Part shown: positions 8,692 to 17,411 of the stretch, piece by piece
Layout of the letters: each line of letters begins with the position of its first letter
Position numbering within the stretch: the first letter of the stretch is position 1
NCBI GenBank assembly: GCA_040218415.1
Contig: JAVJRN010000081.1
Coordinates: 326,975 to 390,974 of the forward strand
DNA: 64,000 bases
Direction of reading: 5' to 3'
Origin: JAVJRN01 sp040218415
GTDB lineage: Bacteria; Bacteroidota; Bacteroidia; Cytophagales; Cyclobacteriaceae
Made by a program: the position numbers and the translations under genes
Notes under the pieces: generated by a model
Database searches by the model: none
What the model was told of the DNA's origin: nothing
The model's input: only the letters and a program-made list of their open reading frames with translations

Positions 8692-9759
8692 ATGAAAAAA
8701 ATTTTAAACTTATCACAAAGTTTCTTACTAGCGTTGATGCTGGTATTCGGATCATTTATGGCGCAAGCTCAGGACGAAGAAGATGATGCTCCTCAATTGT
8801 CAATCTCTGGTTCAATTGATACTTATTACCGATTAGGATTGAATGTTGCGAATGATCCTGAAGCGGGCGGAAACTATCAAGCGCCAACATCTTCATTTGC
8901 TAACCTTCCAGGTTTTTCACTAGGTATGGCCAACATTATTTTGGGAATGGATGGCGAGAAATCTGGTTTCGTTGCTGATTTAGTTTTTGGTCCAAGAGGT
9001 TCTGACGCAGTTTTTGCATCTCCGATGTACTCTTCAACTGGTCAAATAGTGAATCAATTGTACGGTTATTGGAATGTAAGTGACGCGGTAACTTTGACTA
9101 TAGGTAACTTTAATACATTCTTAGGATACGAAGTGATTTCACCAACGGCGAACTTCAATTACTCTACATCTTACATGTTTTCGTACGGACCATTCTCTCA
9201 TACAGGTGTGAAAGCCGATTTCACGTTTGGCGATTTCACTATGATGACTGCATTGATGAACTCTACGGATCTAACAGAGTTTAGCCCAGATGGACAATAT
9301 TATGCTGGTTTGCAGTTTGGATACGGTGGTGCATATTTGAATTTCCTTTTTGATGATGATTTCTTTCAGGCAGATTTAACTGCTGGTTGGGATCTAACTG
9401 AGTCACTTTATTTAGGTGTAAATGGTACGTACGCTACAGATAATTTCTTTGGCGCGGCTTTATATCTACAAACTGCAGTATCAGACGATTTTAGTTTAGG
9501 TTTAAGAGGGGAATATTTCTCTGATGAAGGAGTAGGTGCGTTACCATTTTTAGCTGGTGGAGGACCTGCAGGGGCTGATTTGCTACCAGGTAGTGCAATA
9601 GATTTCACTTTATCTGCAAACTATTCTGTAGGAAACCTGACTTTTATACCAGAATTCAGAGTTGATATTTTTGACGAAGATGTAATTGTACCAGAAGCTG
9701 GAGAGGCTGCACAAGGAGCATTGGCTTCATTCTTAGTAGCTGCTGTTTATTCTTTCTAA
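8692..9759 (+). CDS. Porin-like outer-membrane beta-barrel protein (OmpL/BBP2-like)
   Basis: 355 residues with a clear signal peptide (cleavage after FMAQAQ, residue 27) followed by an acidic mature start (DEEDDAPQ) and a first strand ISGSIDTYYRLGLN. The rest alternates aromatic/glycine-rich beta strands and ends in Phe (VAAVYSF), the usual outer-membrane insertion signature. It resembles the putative beta-barrel porin-2 (OmpL-like) family of Bacteroidota. Position between amt and glutamine synthetase suggests it passes ammonium or a small nitrogen solute through the outer membrane; that role is an inference from context only. Confidence 0.8.
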   Translation: MKKILNLSQSFLLALMLVFGSFMAQAQDEEDDAPQLSISGSIDTYYRLGLNVANDPEAGGNYQAPTSSFANLPGFSLGMANIILGMDGEKSGFVADLVFGPRGSDAVFASPMYSSTGQIVNQLYGYWNVSDAVTLTIGNFNTFLGYEVISPTANFNYSTSYMFSYGPFSHTGVKADFTFGDFTMMTALMNSTDLTEFSPDGQYYAGLQFGYGGAYLNFLFDDDFFQADLTAGWDLTESLYLGVNGTYATDNFFGAALYLQTAVSDDFSLGLRGEYFSDEGVGALPFLAGGGPAGADLLPGSAIDFTLSANYSVGNLTFIPEFRVDIFDEDVIVPEAGEAAQGALASFLVAAVYSF

Positions 9760-9791
9760 GCATAATCACATTCAATAATCATATTTAATTG

Positions 9792-9813
9792 CAATAAAAT
9801 CCAAATTTTATTG
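9792..9813 (+). promoter_or_regulatory. Hairpin downstream of porin gene
   Basis: CAATAAAAT, loop CCAA, ATTTTATTG: a perfect 9-bp stem beginning 33 nt after the porin stop. The following bases are not T-rich, so termination is uncertain. It is the first of two hairpins in the porin-glnA gap. Confidence 0.4.
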
Positions 9814-9835
9814 GGAATTACTTATAATAAATTGC

Positions 9836-9864
9836 AAAAATCATTAATATTTTTAATGATTTTT
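9836..9864 (+). terminator. AT-rich hairpin between porin and glutamine synthetase genes
   Basis: AAAAATCATTAA, loop TATTT, TTAATGATTTTT: a perfect 12-bp stem whose 3' arm ends in a T run. It sits 77 nt after the porin stop and 65 nt before the GSII ATG, so it may terminate the amt-porin transcript. Being fully symmetrical it could equally act as an operator for the glutamine synthetase gene. Confidence 0.5.
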
Positions 9865-9928
9865 GCTTTATTTTGAAACAGCGGTAAAACGCAACGAAAT
9901 AAATATCAATCAATATAAACCAAGTAAA

Positions 9929-10945
9929 ATGGCTAAGTCAAAATTAGAGTACATCTGGCTTGATGGTTATAAGCCCACACAATCACTAAGAAGTAAAACA
10001 AAAATTGTTGACAATTTCAGCGGTAAGCTCGAAGATTGCGATGATTGGTCGTTTGACGGATCTTCTACACAACAGGCAGAAGGCGGTTCATCAGACTGTA
10101 TCCTTAAGCCAGTTTTTATCTGTCCTGACCCGGCAATCGAAAATGGATATCTGGTAATGACAGAAGTTCTTGTGGCTGATGGTACTGCGCATCCTTCCAA
10201 TGGAAGAGCTACTATCGACGATCCAGACGATGATTTTTGGTTTGGATTTGAGCAAGAATATTTCTTAATGGATCCAGAAACAGGTTTGCCTGTAGGGTTC
10301 CCAGCAGGTGGATTTCCCAAACAAGGACAAGGGCCGTATTATTGCGGAGTAGGTGGTCAAAACGTGTTTGGAAGAGACTTCAAAGATGAGCATTTAGATC
10401 TTTGTATCGCTGCTGGTTTGAATATAGAAGGAACTAATGGTGAAGTAGCTGCTGGTCAGTGGGAATGGCAAATTTTTGCAAAAGGTGCTGCCTCCGCGGG
10501 AGATCAGATCTGGATTGCCCGATATTTGATGGAAAGACTTTCAGAAACTTACGGACTTTACATAGAATATCATCCAAAGCCTTTGGGCGATACCGACTGG
10601 AACGGATCAGGTATGCATGCCAACTTCTCAAATACGTATACAAGAACTGCTGCTTCCAAGGAGAAAATCGAAAAGGTATGTGAAGCATTTAGAGGCGTTG
10701 TGAAAGAGCACATCGATGTTTATGGTGCTTATAATGATCAGCGTTTGACTGGTAAGCATGAGACTGCTTCTATTCATGATTTCTCTTATGGAGTGTCAGA
10801 TAGAGGAGCTTCTATCCGAATTCCTCTTTATACAAAAAATAAAGGTTGGAGTGGATATCTTGAAGATAGAAGACCTGCTTCCAATGCAGATCCATATAAA
10901 GTAGCTGCAAGAATCATCAAAACGGTGAAGGCAGTTACTGGATAA
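9929..10945 (+). CDS. glnII: Glutamine synthetase, GSII (eukaryote-like) type
   Basis: 338 residues from the ATG at 9929; the upstream in-frame ATG at 9863 lies inside the hairpin region and adds 22 non-conserved residues, so it is rejected. GSII motifs are FDGSST (42-47), GFEQEY (106-111), NGEVAAGQWEW (160-170), NGSGMHANFS (215-224), RGASIRIP, and EDRRPASNADPY near the end. It condenses glutamate, ammonia and ATP to glutamine in the cytosol. The length fits the decameric GSII class and rules out GSI or GSIII; there is no adenylylation-site tyrosine loop of the GSI type. Its position after amt and a porin makes a coherent ammonium-assimilation block. A rho-independent terminator follows directly. 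Confidence 0.93.
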   Translation: MAKSKLEYIWLDGYKPTQSLRSKTKIVDNFSGKLEDCDDWSFDGSSTQQAEGGSSDCILKPVFICPDPAIENGYLVMTEVLVADGTAHPSNGRATIDDPDDDFWFGFEQEYFLMDPETGLPVGFPAGGFPKQGQGPYYCGVGGQNVFGRDFKDEHLDLCIAAGLNIEGTNGEVAAGQWEWQIFAKGAASAGDQIWIARYLMERLSETYGLYIEYHPKPLGDTDWNGSGMHANFSNTYTRTAASKEKIEKVCEAFRGVVKEHIDVYGAYNDQRLTGKHETASIHDFSYGVSDRGASIRIPLYTKNKGWSGYLEDRRPASNADPYKVAARIIKTVKAVTG

Positions 10946-10975
10946 TTTTGATTAATTGAGGATTAAAATAAATAT

Positions 10976-11008
10976 GAAAGGCGGCCTTTGGTCGCCTTTC
11001 TTGTTTTT
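10976..11008 (+). terminator. Intrinsic terminator of the glutamine synthetase gene
   Basis: GAAAGGCG, 9-nt loop, CGCCTTTC, then TTGTTTTT; the stem is 8 bp and lies 30 nt after the stop codon. Classic rho-independent layout. Confidence 0.85.
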
Positions 11009-11113
11009 AATTACCTAATTTCAAGTGATTGGAATTGTCTTAGATCATCGATCCTGTCCAGGGGATTGCCGTGAACTCTTTACAATTCTTCACAAAAGAT
11101 CAACTTAAAAATA

Positions 11114-11530
11114 ATGGACAAAGAACCAAAAATTATAGGAGTAGGTGGTGTTTTCTTTAAATGCAAGAATCCTGAAAAAACGAGAAAATGGTATGGCGAA
11201 CAGTTTGGATTAGCCACGAATGATTACGGTATTCTCTTCCAAACTCGAAGTGCTATTGACTCAAATAAAAAGCAATATTTACAATGGAGCACGTTTTCCA
11301 AGAAATCAACTTATATGGAAGGAGATTTTATGATTAATTACCGGGTTCAAAATATCGAAGGTTTGATTAAAAAGTTGAGAGACTCAGGAGTTACGATTTT
11401 GGATGAGATCGAAACTTACGATTATGGTAAATTCGTTCACGTTCTAGATCCAGAGGGCAACAAGTTAGAACTCTGGGAGCCTATAGATGAAGTCTTTACA
11501 GCTCAATATGAACATGACGCTAACTATTGA
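11114..11530 (+). CDS. VOC-fold (glyoxalase/bleomycin-resistance-like) protein
   Basis: 138 residues, a single vicinal-oxygen-chelate module: N-terminal beta-alpha-beta with KCKNPEKTRKWYGEQFGL (residues 16-33) and C-terminal VLDPEGNKLELWEP with the metal-ligand-type Glu. Members bind a divalent metal and act on small electrophiles or antibiotics; the substrate here is unknown. It stands alone after the GSII terminator, and its stop codon lies in the loop of a hairpin shared with the convergent gene end. Confidence 0.82.
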   Translation: MDKEPKIIGVGGVFFKCKNPEKTRKWYGEQFGLATNDYGILFQTRSAIDSNKKQYLQWSTFSKKSTYMEGDFMINYRVQNIEGLIKKLRDSGVTILDEIETYDYGKFVHVLDPEGNKLELWEPIDEVFTAQYEHDANY

Positions 11531-11543
11531 AAGCGCCATGTTC
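11510..11543. terminator. Convergent-end hairpin with the VOC stop codon in its loop
   Basis: GAACATG-A-CGC, 12-nt loop, GCG-C-CATGTTC: 10 paired bases around one A/C mismatch. The loop holds the TGA stop of the VOC gene (11528-11530). GAATTTT follows on the plus strand. It ends 5 bp before the stop of the convergent gene at 11549. Confidence 0.45.
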
Positions 11544-11548
11544 GAATT

Positions 11549-11902
11549 TTAATGAATGATTTCTTTTTTAATCCTTTTTAAAAAATGAACCTCGTTGAGG
11601 TATTGATATCTTAGCCATAATTCTAGCTTTTGAGCGAGTAAAATAACTAATACCGAAAAAGCAAAAAACCTGAATTCGGTACTAACTGCTTCGTTAAAGA
11701 ATAAATACAAATTCAGTAGCGATATTATAATTATGCTCAGATAGCATGATTGATTATACCATCTTAGTTGCGACTTTCTGCTTTTTACTTGATACTTGGT
11801 CTCTTTTAATTTATTCTTACTCGTCATCAACCTCTCAGCCAATGGAAGTGCTCTCCATTTGAGGTCAACAATACGCTCATCTATTTTTTCCAACTTCTCC
11901 AT
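11549..11902 (-). CDS. Small membrane protein of unknown function
   Basis: 117 residues. A basic, helical N-terminal half (residues 1-50, rich in Lys/Arg and probably coiled) is followed by two hydrophobic helices (about 53-72, CYLSIIIISLLNLYLFF, and 79-96, FFAFSVLVILLAQKLELW) and a short basic tail. I recognise no family. The two helices suggest an inner-membrane hairpin with a cytosolic N-terminal domain. It is transcribed away from a 389-bp non-coding gap. Confidence 0.6.
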   Translation of the reverse strand: MEKLEKIDERIVDLKWRALPLAERLMTSKNKLKETKYQVKSRKSQLRWYNQSCYLSIIIISLLNLYLFFNEAVSTEFRFFAFSVLVILLAQKLELWLRYQYLNEVHFLKRIKKEIIH

Positions 11903-12291
11903 ATTTCCAATGTTATTTTAATGTTAACTCAAAGTTATCTAAATAATTTGTAACGAGAAAATAGAATTGGAATTGAAAGAGATTTTATTTGTTAAATTAG
12001 GCTTAGATACAATATTCGAACGGTTCTAATTGTTCGTAATTGAATGATTAGTTGGAAGATGTATTGGTTTGAGAAACGAATCAAAAATTCAGATTCAAAT
12101 TAAGCGCTCAGATTATATGTAAACTCAATTCGGGTCAAAGAACGTCTGAAGCAATGAGATAATAGCAACTGTTGATTCCTTTAATTTTGCGAGATTTCAG
12201 ATTTTCCTTAATGAAAAACTAAGCTTAGTATAATGCATGATAAAAGGCTCATAGTAATCAAAACCAAGCTGGAGCGTCTAACCAATTTCAG
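11903..12291. other. 389-bp intergenic region without recognised gene
   Basis: AT-rich spacer between two minus-strand genes. I see stops in all frames, no tRNA-like or riboswitch-like structure, and only a short hairpin GAACGGTTC/near 12017-12034. It presumably holds the promoter of the 11549 gene and the 3' UTR of the THUMP methyltransferase. Confidence 0.5.
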
Positions 12292-13422
12292 TTACTTTTC
12301 TCTTGTACCTTGGTACATTTCATATTTCTGAAATTTGCATTCTAGGCTTCCGTTGAAGAGCACGATTTTTTTTGAGGCTCGAAGGTGGAGTTGCTTAAAA
12401 GCCGCCATATTAGAGCTTAAGATCCAAGCGTCAAATCCATGAAAATTGTTTTTTAAGGTATCTCCAAAAAGCTTATAAAGCTCATTCACATCTTCGCCAA
12501 TTCTTTCACCATAAGGAGGATTTACAATTATCATTCCTTCACTGGTTTTAGGCATGAACTTATCAAATGAAATCCTACGTATATTTATTGAGTCTTTCAT
12601 CTTTAGCTTTTTTATGGATTTTTCCACAATGCTGACCGCTTTAAAGTCAATATCACCTCCCTGAATATCAAGAGGAGCCATTCTGACATTGGATTTAGCT
12701 TCTGCTACTACCTGATTCCACATTTCCGGTTGAAAATTGTCCCAGTTTTTGAAAGCAAAACTTTGCCTATGAATTTGTGGAGCCATATTGCAACCAGCCA
12801 TTGCAGCTTCAAACATGATCGTACCCGAACCGCACATCGGGTCTACCAGTGGCATATCTTTATTCCATCCTGCCAATTTTATCATTCCGGCAGCAAGGAC
12901 TTCATTCATTGGTGCTTTGTGTCCCGGTTCTCTGTAGCCGCGCCTATTAAGTGTGTCTCCTGAGCTATCCAAGGATACGGTAAATTCATCTTTAAATGCG
13001 TGTAGGTCAAATTGTATGTCTGGTGTTTTGATATCCACAGATGGCCGTTTGCCAAATTTGTTCCTAAACTGATCTACGATGGCATCTTTCGTTTTGAGTG
13101 CGGCATACTGAGAATGTCGGAAATACTCAGAAAAAATGGTATTGTCTATGGCAAATGTTTGATGCATTTTAAGATAGTAGCTCCAATCAAAGGCATAGAC
13201 CTGATCGTACAGCTCTTGTTCATTTTGGGCTCGAAACTTATGAATGGGAACCAGAATTTTCAAGGCAGTACGAAGATTCATATTGGCTCGGTACATAAAC
13301 ATCAGGTCTCCTTCGCATGCCACTGACCTCTTTAGGATTTGAATATGATGTCCACCGATTGCGGTTATTTCATCGGCCAATAATTCTTCCAGACCATGCA
13401 TTGTCTTTATTACAAACTTCAT
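12292..13422 (-). CDS. THUMP-domain class I SAM-dependent RNA methyltransferase (RlmL N-terminal-like)
   Basis: 376 residues. The THUMP RNA-binding domain covers about residues 45-155; SAM motif I is DPMCGSGT (194-201) and the catalytic base-flipping motif is NPPYGER (301-307). This is the UPF0020 layout found in the N-terminal half of RlmL, which methylates N2 of a guanine in 23S rRNA; Bacteroidota carry it as a stand-alone protein. Acts in the cytosol on rRNA; the precise base is an inference. It is followed on the same strand by no gene within 389 bp and preceded by the DUF1684 gene 29 bp upstream, so the two may be cotranscribed. Confidence 0.88.
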   Translation of the reverse strand: MKFVIKTMHGLEELLADEITAIGGHHIQILKRSVACEGDLMFMYRANMNLRTALKILVPIHKFRAQNEQELYDQVYAFDWSYYLKMHQTFAIDNTIFSEYFRHSQYAALKTKDAIVDQFRNKFGKRPSVDIKTPDIQFDLHAFKDEFTVSLDSSGDTLNRRGYREPGHKAPMNEVLAAGMIKLAGWNKDMPLVDPMCGSGTIMFEAAMAGCNMAPQIHRQSFAFKNWDNFQPEMWNQVVAEAKSNVRMAPLDIQGGDIDFKAVSIVEKSIKKLKMKDSINIRRISFDKFMPKTSEGMIIVNPPYGERIGEDVNELYKLFGDTLKNNFHGFDAWILSSNMAAFKQLHLRASKKIVLFNGSLECKFQKYEMYQGTREK

Positions 13423-13451
13423 AGCCGCAAGATAAGACAGATACTGCTAGT

Positions 13452-14042
13452 TCAATACTTCCAGGCTTTGACTCCTGCATTGATTTCAATATTCATGTCA
13501 TTGGATTGAGGAGGAATGGGGCATGAATATTTGGCATTGTAGGCGCAATAGGGGTTATAGGCTTTGTTAAAGTCGATTTTGATTTTATCAGACTGAGGTA
13601 CACAAAGATCGATATATCTACCACCTCCATAAGATTCAAATCCGTTACTGAGATCAGTAAATGGGAAAAATAGATATTCCTCGTACTCTTCCGTCAAAAC
13701 CAAGCTTTGATTTTGAAATATAGGCATAGTAAAATTTTGGCCTTTTAGCGTGAAACTGGCTATGCCATATTGGACATATACTGGCAGCCGCTCTGTTGTG
13801 GTGGGCATGGTAAAGGGCAATGTATTTGGAGTTCGCTGAAATGATGCCACGATGCAGAAACTACTGTCAATATCGAAAAAGGGGAGCCCTTTAAACTTTT
13901 TAAGATCTTTTTTTTCAAGAGGAGAAGCCTCCTTATCTCTAAATGATTCATTTAATTCATCCTGCCAGCTGCGAATTTCGGTTGAGTAGTCCTGAAAGAA
14001 ACTGGCAAATAAAAAAGTCACTATTAATAGAAGAAATTTCAT
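13452..14042 (-). CDS. DUF1684 secreted protein
   Basis: 196 residues with a hydrophobic leader (MKFLLLIVTFLFASFF). The conserved DUF1684 block is complete: FFPFTDLSNG, SYGGGRYIDL, IDFNKAYNPYCAY, and YSCPIPPQSNDM near the C-terminus, with the two family cysteines. The biochemical role is unknown; the family is widespread in Bacteroidota and often secreted. Starts are unambiguous because the signal peptide begins at the first Met. It is divergent from the thioredoxin-like gene and 29 bp upstream of the THUMP methyltransferase gene. Confidence 0.88.
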   Translation of the reverse strand: MKFLLLIVTFLFASFFQDYSTEIRSWQDELNESFRDKEASPLEKKDLKKFKGLPFFDIDSSFCIVASFQRTPNTLPFTMPTTTERLPVYVQYGIASFTLKGQNFTMPIFQNQSLVLTEEYEEYLFFPFTDLSNGFESYGGGRYIDLCVPQSDKIKIDFNKAYNPYCAYNAKYSCPIPPQSNDMNIEINAGVKAWKY

Positions 14043-14128
14043 AATCTAAAGTTACCAATAGAGAAGTCTTTTCATCAATGGTTCACCATTTGTCTATTAT
14101 TGCACTGTTATTTTATACCCTCTTAAAA

Positions 14129-15307
14129 ATGAAAAAGTCAATCATCTATATTTCTTGTCTCTTATTTGTGGTTCCGATTTTCGCTCAGGGAGTACTTTTT
14201 GAAATACCAGATTGGGAACTGGTCATGAAAAAAGCTGAAAAGGAAAATAAGTTAATCTTCTTATATGCCAACGTTTATGACTGTGCTCCGTGCGATGATT
14301 TAGAACGTTATGCCTTTCAGGATACTTTGGTAAGCGCTTTTTTAAATAAAAAATTTATCAATGTTAGTATAGATATGGAGAGCTTTCCGGGGATAGAATT
14401 AGCCGAGCGATTTCAGGTTTTTGTATATCCAGCGATGCTTTTTGTAAATGCCAACGGAGAAGTAGTGCATAGAACTTGTGGAGCAATAGATGATAAACAA
14501 TTGCTCTATAAAGCCAAAGTTGCCCTAGATGATAATCAAAACTTGAAAGCTTATCGAACTAAATTTTATCAAGGAGAAAAGAGTTTCGACTTTCTCAGGC
14601 AATATGGACTAATGCTCGACGATGCATGTCTTAATTCTCGGTCGTTTATTGATTATTATTTCAAAAGTATAGATCAAAAACAATGGGCTGATTCAACCTC
14701 TTGGATGATGATTAGAGATTTTGTCTTTGATCCCTATTCAGATCCTTTTGAGTATTTGACTAGCAATTATTCCAAATTTGTAAGTGCTTTTGGCAAAGCT
14801 GAGGTTGATAAAAAGATCTATGATGTGATGTTGGCGCAGTTTATAAGTATTTATGAAGGCCAAGACCTGACTTTATTTGCAACGCAAAGTTTGGCAAGTA
14901 TGCTGACTTCTCTGAGTTTTGAAGGGAAGGCCGAGCTTCAGTCAATGACTGATATGTTGTATGGAGAGCAAGTAGAAGATTGGGATTTGTACGCAAAAAA
15001 CGTAGTTGATCTCATAAAAGAAGGGAACGCCACGGACAGTTATCAGTTAAATGAGTTTGCGTGGAAGTTTTATCTTTTTGTAGAGGATCCTACCTACCTA
15101 CAAGCGGCGCGAGATTGGATGAAAAGAATAGCTAAAGACAAGCCTACGCCTACTAATCTTGATACGTATGCCTCCTTACTGTACAAGACTGGAGATATGA
15201 AACAAGCGATAAGGAAATCAGAAGAGGCCTTGCTTTTGGCAACAAGAACCGACGAAGATTTGATGCATTATAAGGTCCAACTAGAAAAATTTAAGAGTTC
15301 TAAATAG
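14129..15307 (+). CDS. Secreted thioredoxin-fold protein with helical C-terminal region
   Basis: 392 residues from the ATG at 14129, which gives a clean signal peptide (MKKSIIYISCLLFVVPIFAQ); the upstream in-frame start at 14078 adds 17 residues and is less likely. Residues about 30-135 are a thioredoxin fold with the redox motif CAPC (in YDCAPCDDLE) and the cis-Pro region VYPAMLFV. The remaining 250 residues are helical with a TPR-like end (LDTYASLLYKTGDMKQAIRKSEEALLL). Probably a periplasmic thiol reductase or isomerase; partner unknown. Monocistronic, convergent with the SiaC-like gene. Confidence 0.83.
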   Translation: MKKSIIYISCLLFVVPIFAQGVLFEIPDWELVMKKAEKENKLIFLYANVYDCAPCDDLERYAFQDTLVSAFLNKKFINVSIDMESFPGIELAERFQVFVYPAMLFVNANGEVVHRTCGAIDDKQLLYKAKVALDDNQNLKAYRTKFYQGEKSFDFLRQYGLMLDDACLNSRSFIDYYFKSIDQKQWADSTSWMMIRDFVFDPYSDPFEYLTSNYSKFVSAFGKAEVDKKIYDVMLAQFISIYEGQDLTLFATQSLASMLTSLSFEGKAELQSMTDMLYGEQVEDWDLYAKNVVDLIKEGNATDSYQLNEFAWKFYLFVEDPTYLQAARDWMKRIAKDKPTPTNLDTYASLLYKTGDMKQAIRKSEEALLLATRTDEDLMHYKVQLEKFKSSK

Positions 15308-15326
15308 AAGCTAATTTTTTATTGAG

Positions 15327-15776
15327 CTAGGCACTTCGTGTTCTGATATTTCTAGGATCAATATCATCTCCTTCTTGGAATTCATGAATATGGATCTCGA
15401 TATTCATTAGTAGGTCAGAAAAGTCTTCGCCTGTTTCCATCATATCTTCATCATCTTCTTCATAATACCAATAGATCTCAATTTTCTTGCCTTTTGCTAC
15501 AATTTTATCCATTCGTCGCATAAGATTAATGAGACCCTTTGTAGAGCTGGTATTGATATATTCCAAACTGAAATGAGCTGTTAATGAATCTTTTCCTTGT
15601 TCGAAATAACGATCGATAGCTTCTTCAATTGGTTTGAAAAAATTTACGACCATTTCAGGAGAACATCTTCCCGAGAAACGCATTTCATTTAACTGATCAT
15701 CAATGCTCACTTGCGGCGTAGTTCGCTCTGCCTTGAGAAAGAAATTATAGCTATTGATTTTGTTTGTTGATGACAT
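15327..15776 (-). CDS. SiaC-family (DUF1987) regulatory phosphoprotein
   Basis: 149 residues from the ATG at 15776, preceded by AAGGAAA; an earlier in-frame ATG at 15800 lacks this. The whole length matches DUF1987/SiaC: FLKAERTTPQVSID, FSGRCSPEMVVNFFKPI, and FSLEYINTSSTKGL with the Ser/Thr stretch phosphorylated in SiaC by the SiaB kinase. In Pseudomonas, SiaC activates a diguanylate cyclase (SiaD); no siaB, siaA or cyclase is adjacent here, so the partner is unknown. The fold is STAS-like. Divergent from the M20 peptidase gene. Confidence 0.8.
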   Translation of the reverse strand: MSSTNKINSYNFFLKAERTTPQVSIDDQLNEMRFSGRCSPEMVVNFFKPIEEAIDRYFEQGKDSLTAHFSLEYINTSSTKGLINLMRRMDKIVAKGKKIEIYWYYEEDDEDMMETGEDFSDLLMNIEIHIHEFQEGDDIDPRNIRTRSA

Positions 15777-15943
15777 TTTCCTTGATTGCATTTGGCGCAA
15801 AATAATAAATTGTAGCGTATGCTTAAAGTAATTATTTGGTCAACTATTCATTTTATTCGATGAATAAATTTGTTTCCAATGAATTCGTTATAAAGAATGA
15901 TAATTCTGTTTAATCTTTTTCGTTTGTTAAGTCTAAAAAAATT

Positions 15944-17230
15944 ATGAAATATATCTTTTTATTAATATTTAGCATATACCAGTTCAGTGTTTTTGCTCAG
16001 TTGTCGAATAAAGAATCGCAAATGATTCAATCTGTTGATAAATATAACGATGATGCACTGATTTTACTTAAAGAACTTGTTAATATCAATAGTGGCACGA
16101 TGAATTTTGCTGGAGTCAAGAAAGTAGGATTTGTGTTAAAAGATGAGTTTGATAAGCTAGGCATGAACACCACATGGATTGATGGAAGTAGCTTCAACAG
16201 ATCGGGGCATTTATTAGCAGAGACGACCAAAGGGAAAGGCAAAAAAATACTTTTAATTGGACATTTAGATACGGTTTTTGAACCAGACAGCCCAAATCAG
16301 GAATGGATCGCAGTGGATGATAATACCGTGAAGGGGCCGGGAATCGCTGATATGAAGGGTGGTGACGTAATAATTCTTCAGGCGCTAAAAGTGCTTCATA
16401 AGCATGGCTTGTTAAATAAGATGAATATTAAAGTGATTATGACAGGTGATGAGGAATATTCAGGATCGCCTCTGTCACTATCCAAAAACGAATTGATAAA
16501 GGCAGCAGAGTGGGCTGATATAGCGTTAGGTTTTGAAAATGGAGACGGAAATCCATCAACAGTCAATGTTGCGCGAAGAAGTAGTGTTTCATGGCAACTT
16601 AAGGTCACTGGTAATGCAGCTCATTCGTCTCAAATTTTTAAACCGGAAGTAGGGGCAGGAGCTATTTTTGAAGCGTCTAGAATATTAAATCAGTTCTATC
16701 AGCAATTGTCTGCCGAGGAGTTTCTCACTTTCAACCCTGGATTCTTTTTAGGAGGTACAGATGTTAGTTTATTTGAAGGTGGGGATTCGGGTAAAGCTTT
16801 TGGTAAGAAAAATGTTGTATCAAAAGAGGTCACCGTGAGTGGAGATTTAAGATGCCTTACCGTGGATCAAGAAAGCAATGCCATGAAAACAATGAGAGAA
16901 ATTGTAACAGAAAATCTTCCCGGCACGTCAGCCAGTATAGATTTCAAGGAGGGTTATCCCCCATTTTCACCAACGGAAGGAAATTATCAACTGATGAAAA
17001 CCTTTAGCGGTATCAGTCAAGAACTTGGTTTTGGAGAGGTCACTGCTGTGAATCCAAGTGATGCGGGTGCCGCAGATATTTCTTTCACCAACGGACTCAT
17101 CGAGATGGGAATCGATGGATTGGGAATGGCAGGAAAATACGATCATACAATCAATGAGATTGGCTACTTAGATGCTCTACCAATGCAAACGAAAAGAACG
17201 GTGATCTTGCTTCATAGATTATCAAAGTAG
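15944..17230 (+). CDS. M20-family secreted metallopeptidase (glutamate carboxypeptidase-like)
   Basis: 428 residues with a signal peptide (cleaved after SVFAQ, residue 19). Zinc-ligand motifs: LIGHLDTVFE (His, Asp), GPGIADMKGGD (bridging Asp), TGDEEYSG (catalytic Glu and ligand Glu), and a C-terminal His in KYDHTINE. The central dimerisation domain is present (VARRSSVSWQLKVTGNAAHSS). It should remove C-terminal glutamate or similar residues from peptides or folates in the periplasm. A TAAATTTG box at 15865-15872 matches the Bacteroidota -7 consensus but has no well-spaced -33. Single gene. Confidence 0.9.
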   Translation: MKYIFLLIFSIYQFSVFAQLSNKESQMIQSVDKYNDDALILLKELVNINSGTMNFAGVKKVGFVLKDEFDKLGMNTTWIDGSSFNRSGHLLAETTKGKGKKILLIGHLDTVFEPDSPNQEWIAVDDNTVKGPGIADMKGGDVIILQALKVLHKHGLLNKMNIKVIMTGDEEYSGSPLSLSKNELIKAAEWADIALGFENGDGNPSTVNVARRSSVSWQLKVTGNAAHSSQIFKPEVGAGAIFEASRILNQFYQQLSAEEFLTFNPGFFLGGTDVSLFEGGDSGKAFGKKNVVSKEVTVSGDLRCLTVDQESNAMKTMREIVTENLPGTSASIDFKEGYPPFSPTEGNYQLMKTFSGISQELGFGEVTAVNPSDAGAADISFTNGLIEMGIDGLGMAGKYDHTINEIGYLDALPMQTKRTVILLHRLSK

Positions 17231-17411
17231 AGGACTCAACCTGAGCTTAGTATCCTATTGTATATTGTAGAGTAAAAACATTGCAAATGGGACTGAGTCA
17301 GTAGAGGCTTTTTTGGAGCATTATTATTTTGCATAAAACGAGCGCTTAAGTGGTCGCCAAAATCACAACAAACATTAACAACAATAATTGTTGATACTTG
17401 GAGCAAACAAG

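Noticed and set aside
17379..17393. CAACAAT-A-ATTGTTG palindrome
   Set aside because: Only 7-bp arms in AT-rich spacer after a gene end, with no U-tract or promoter; noted but too weak to interpret.
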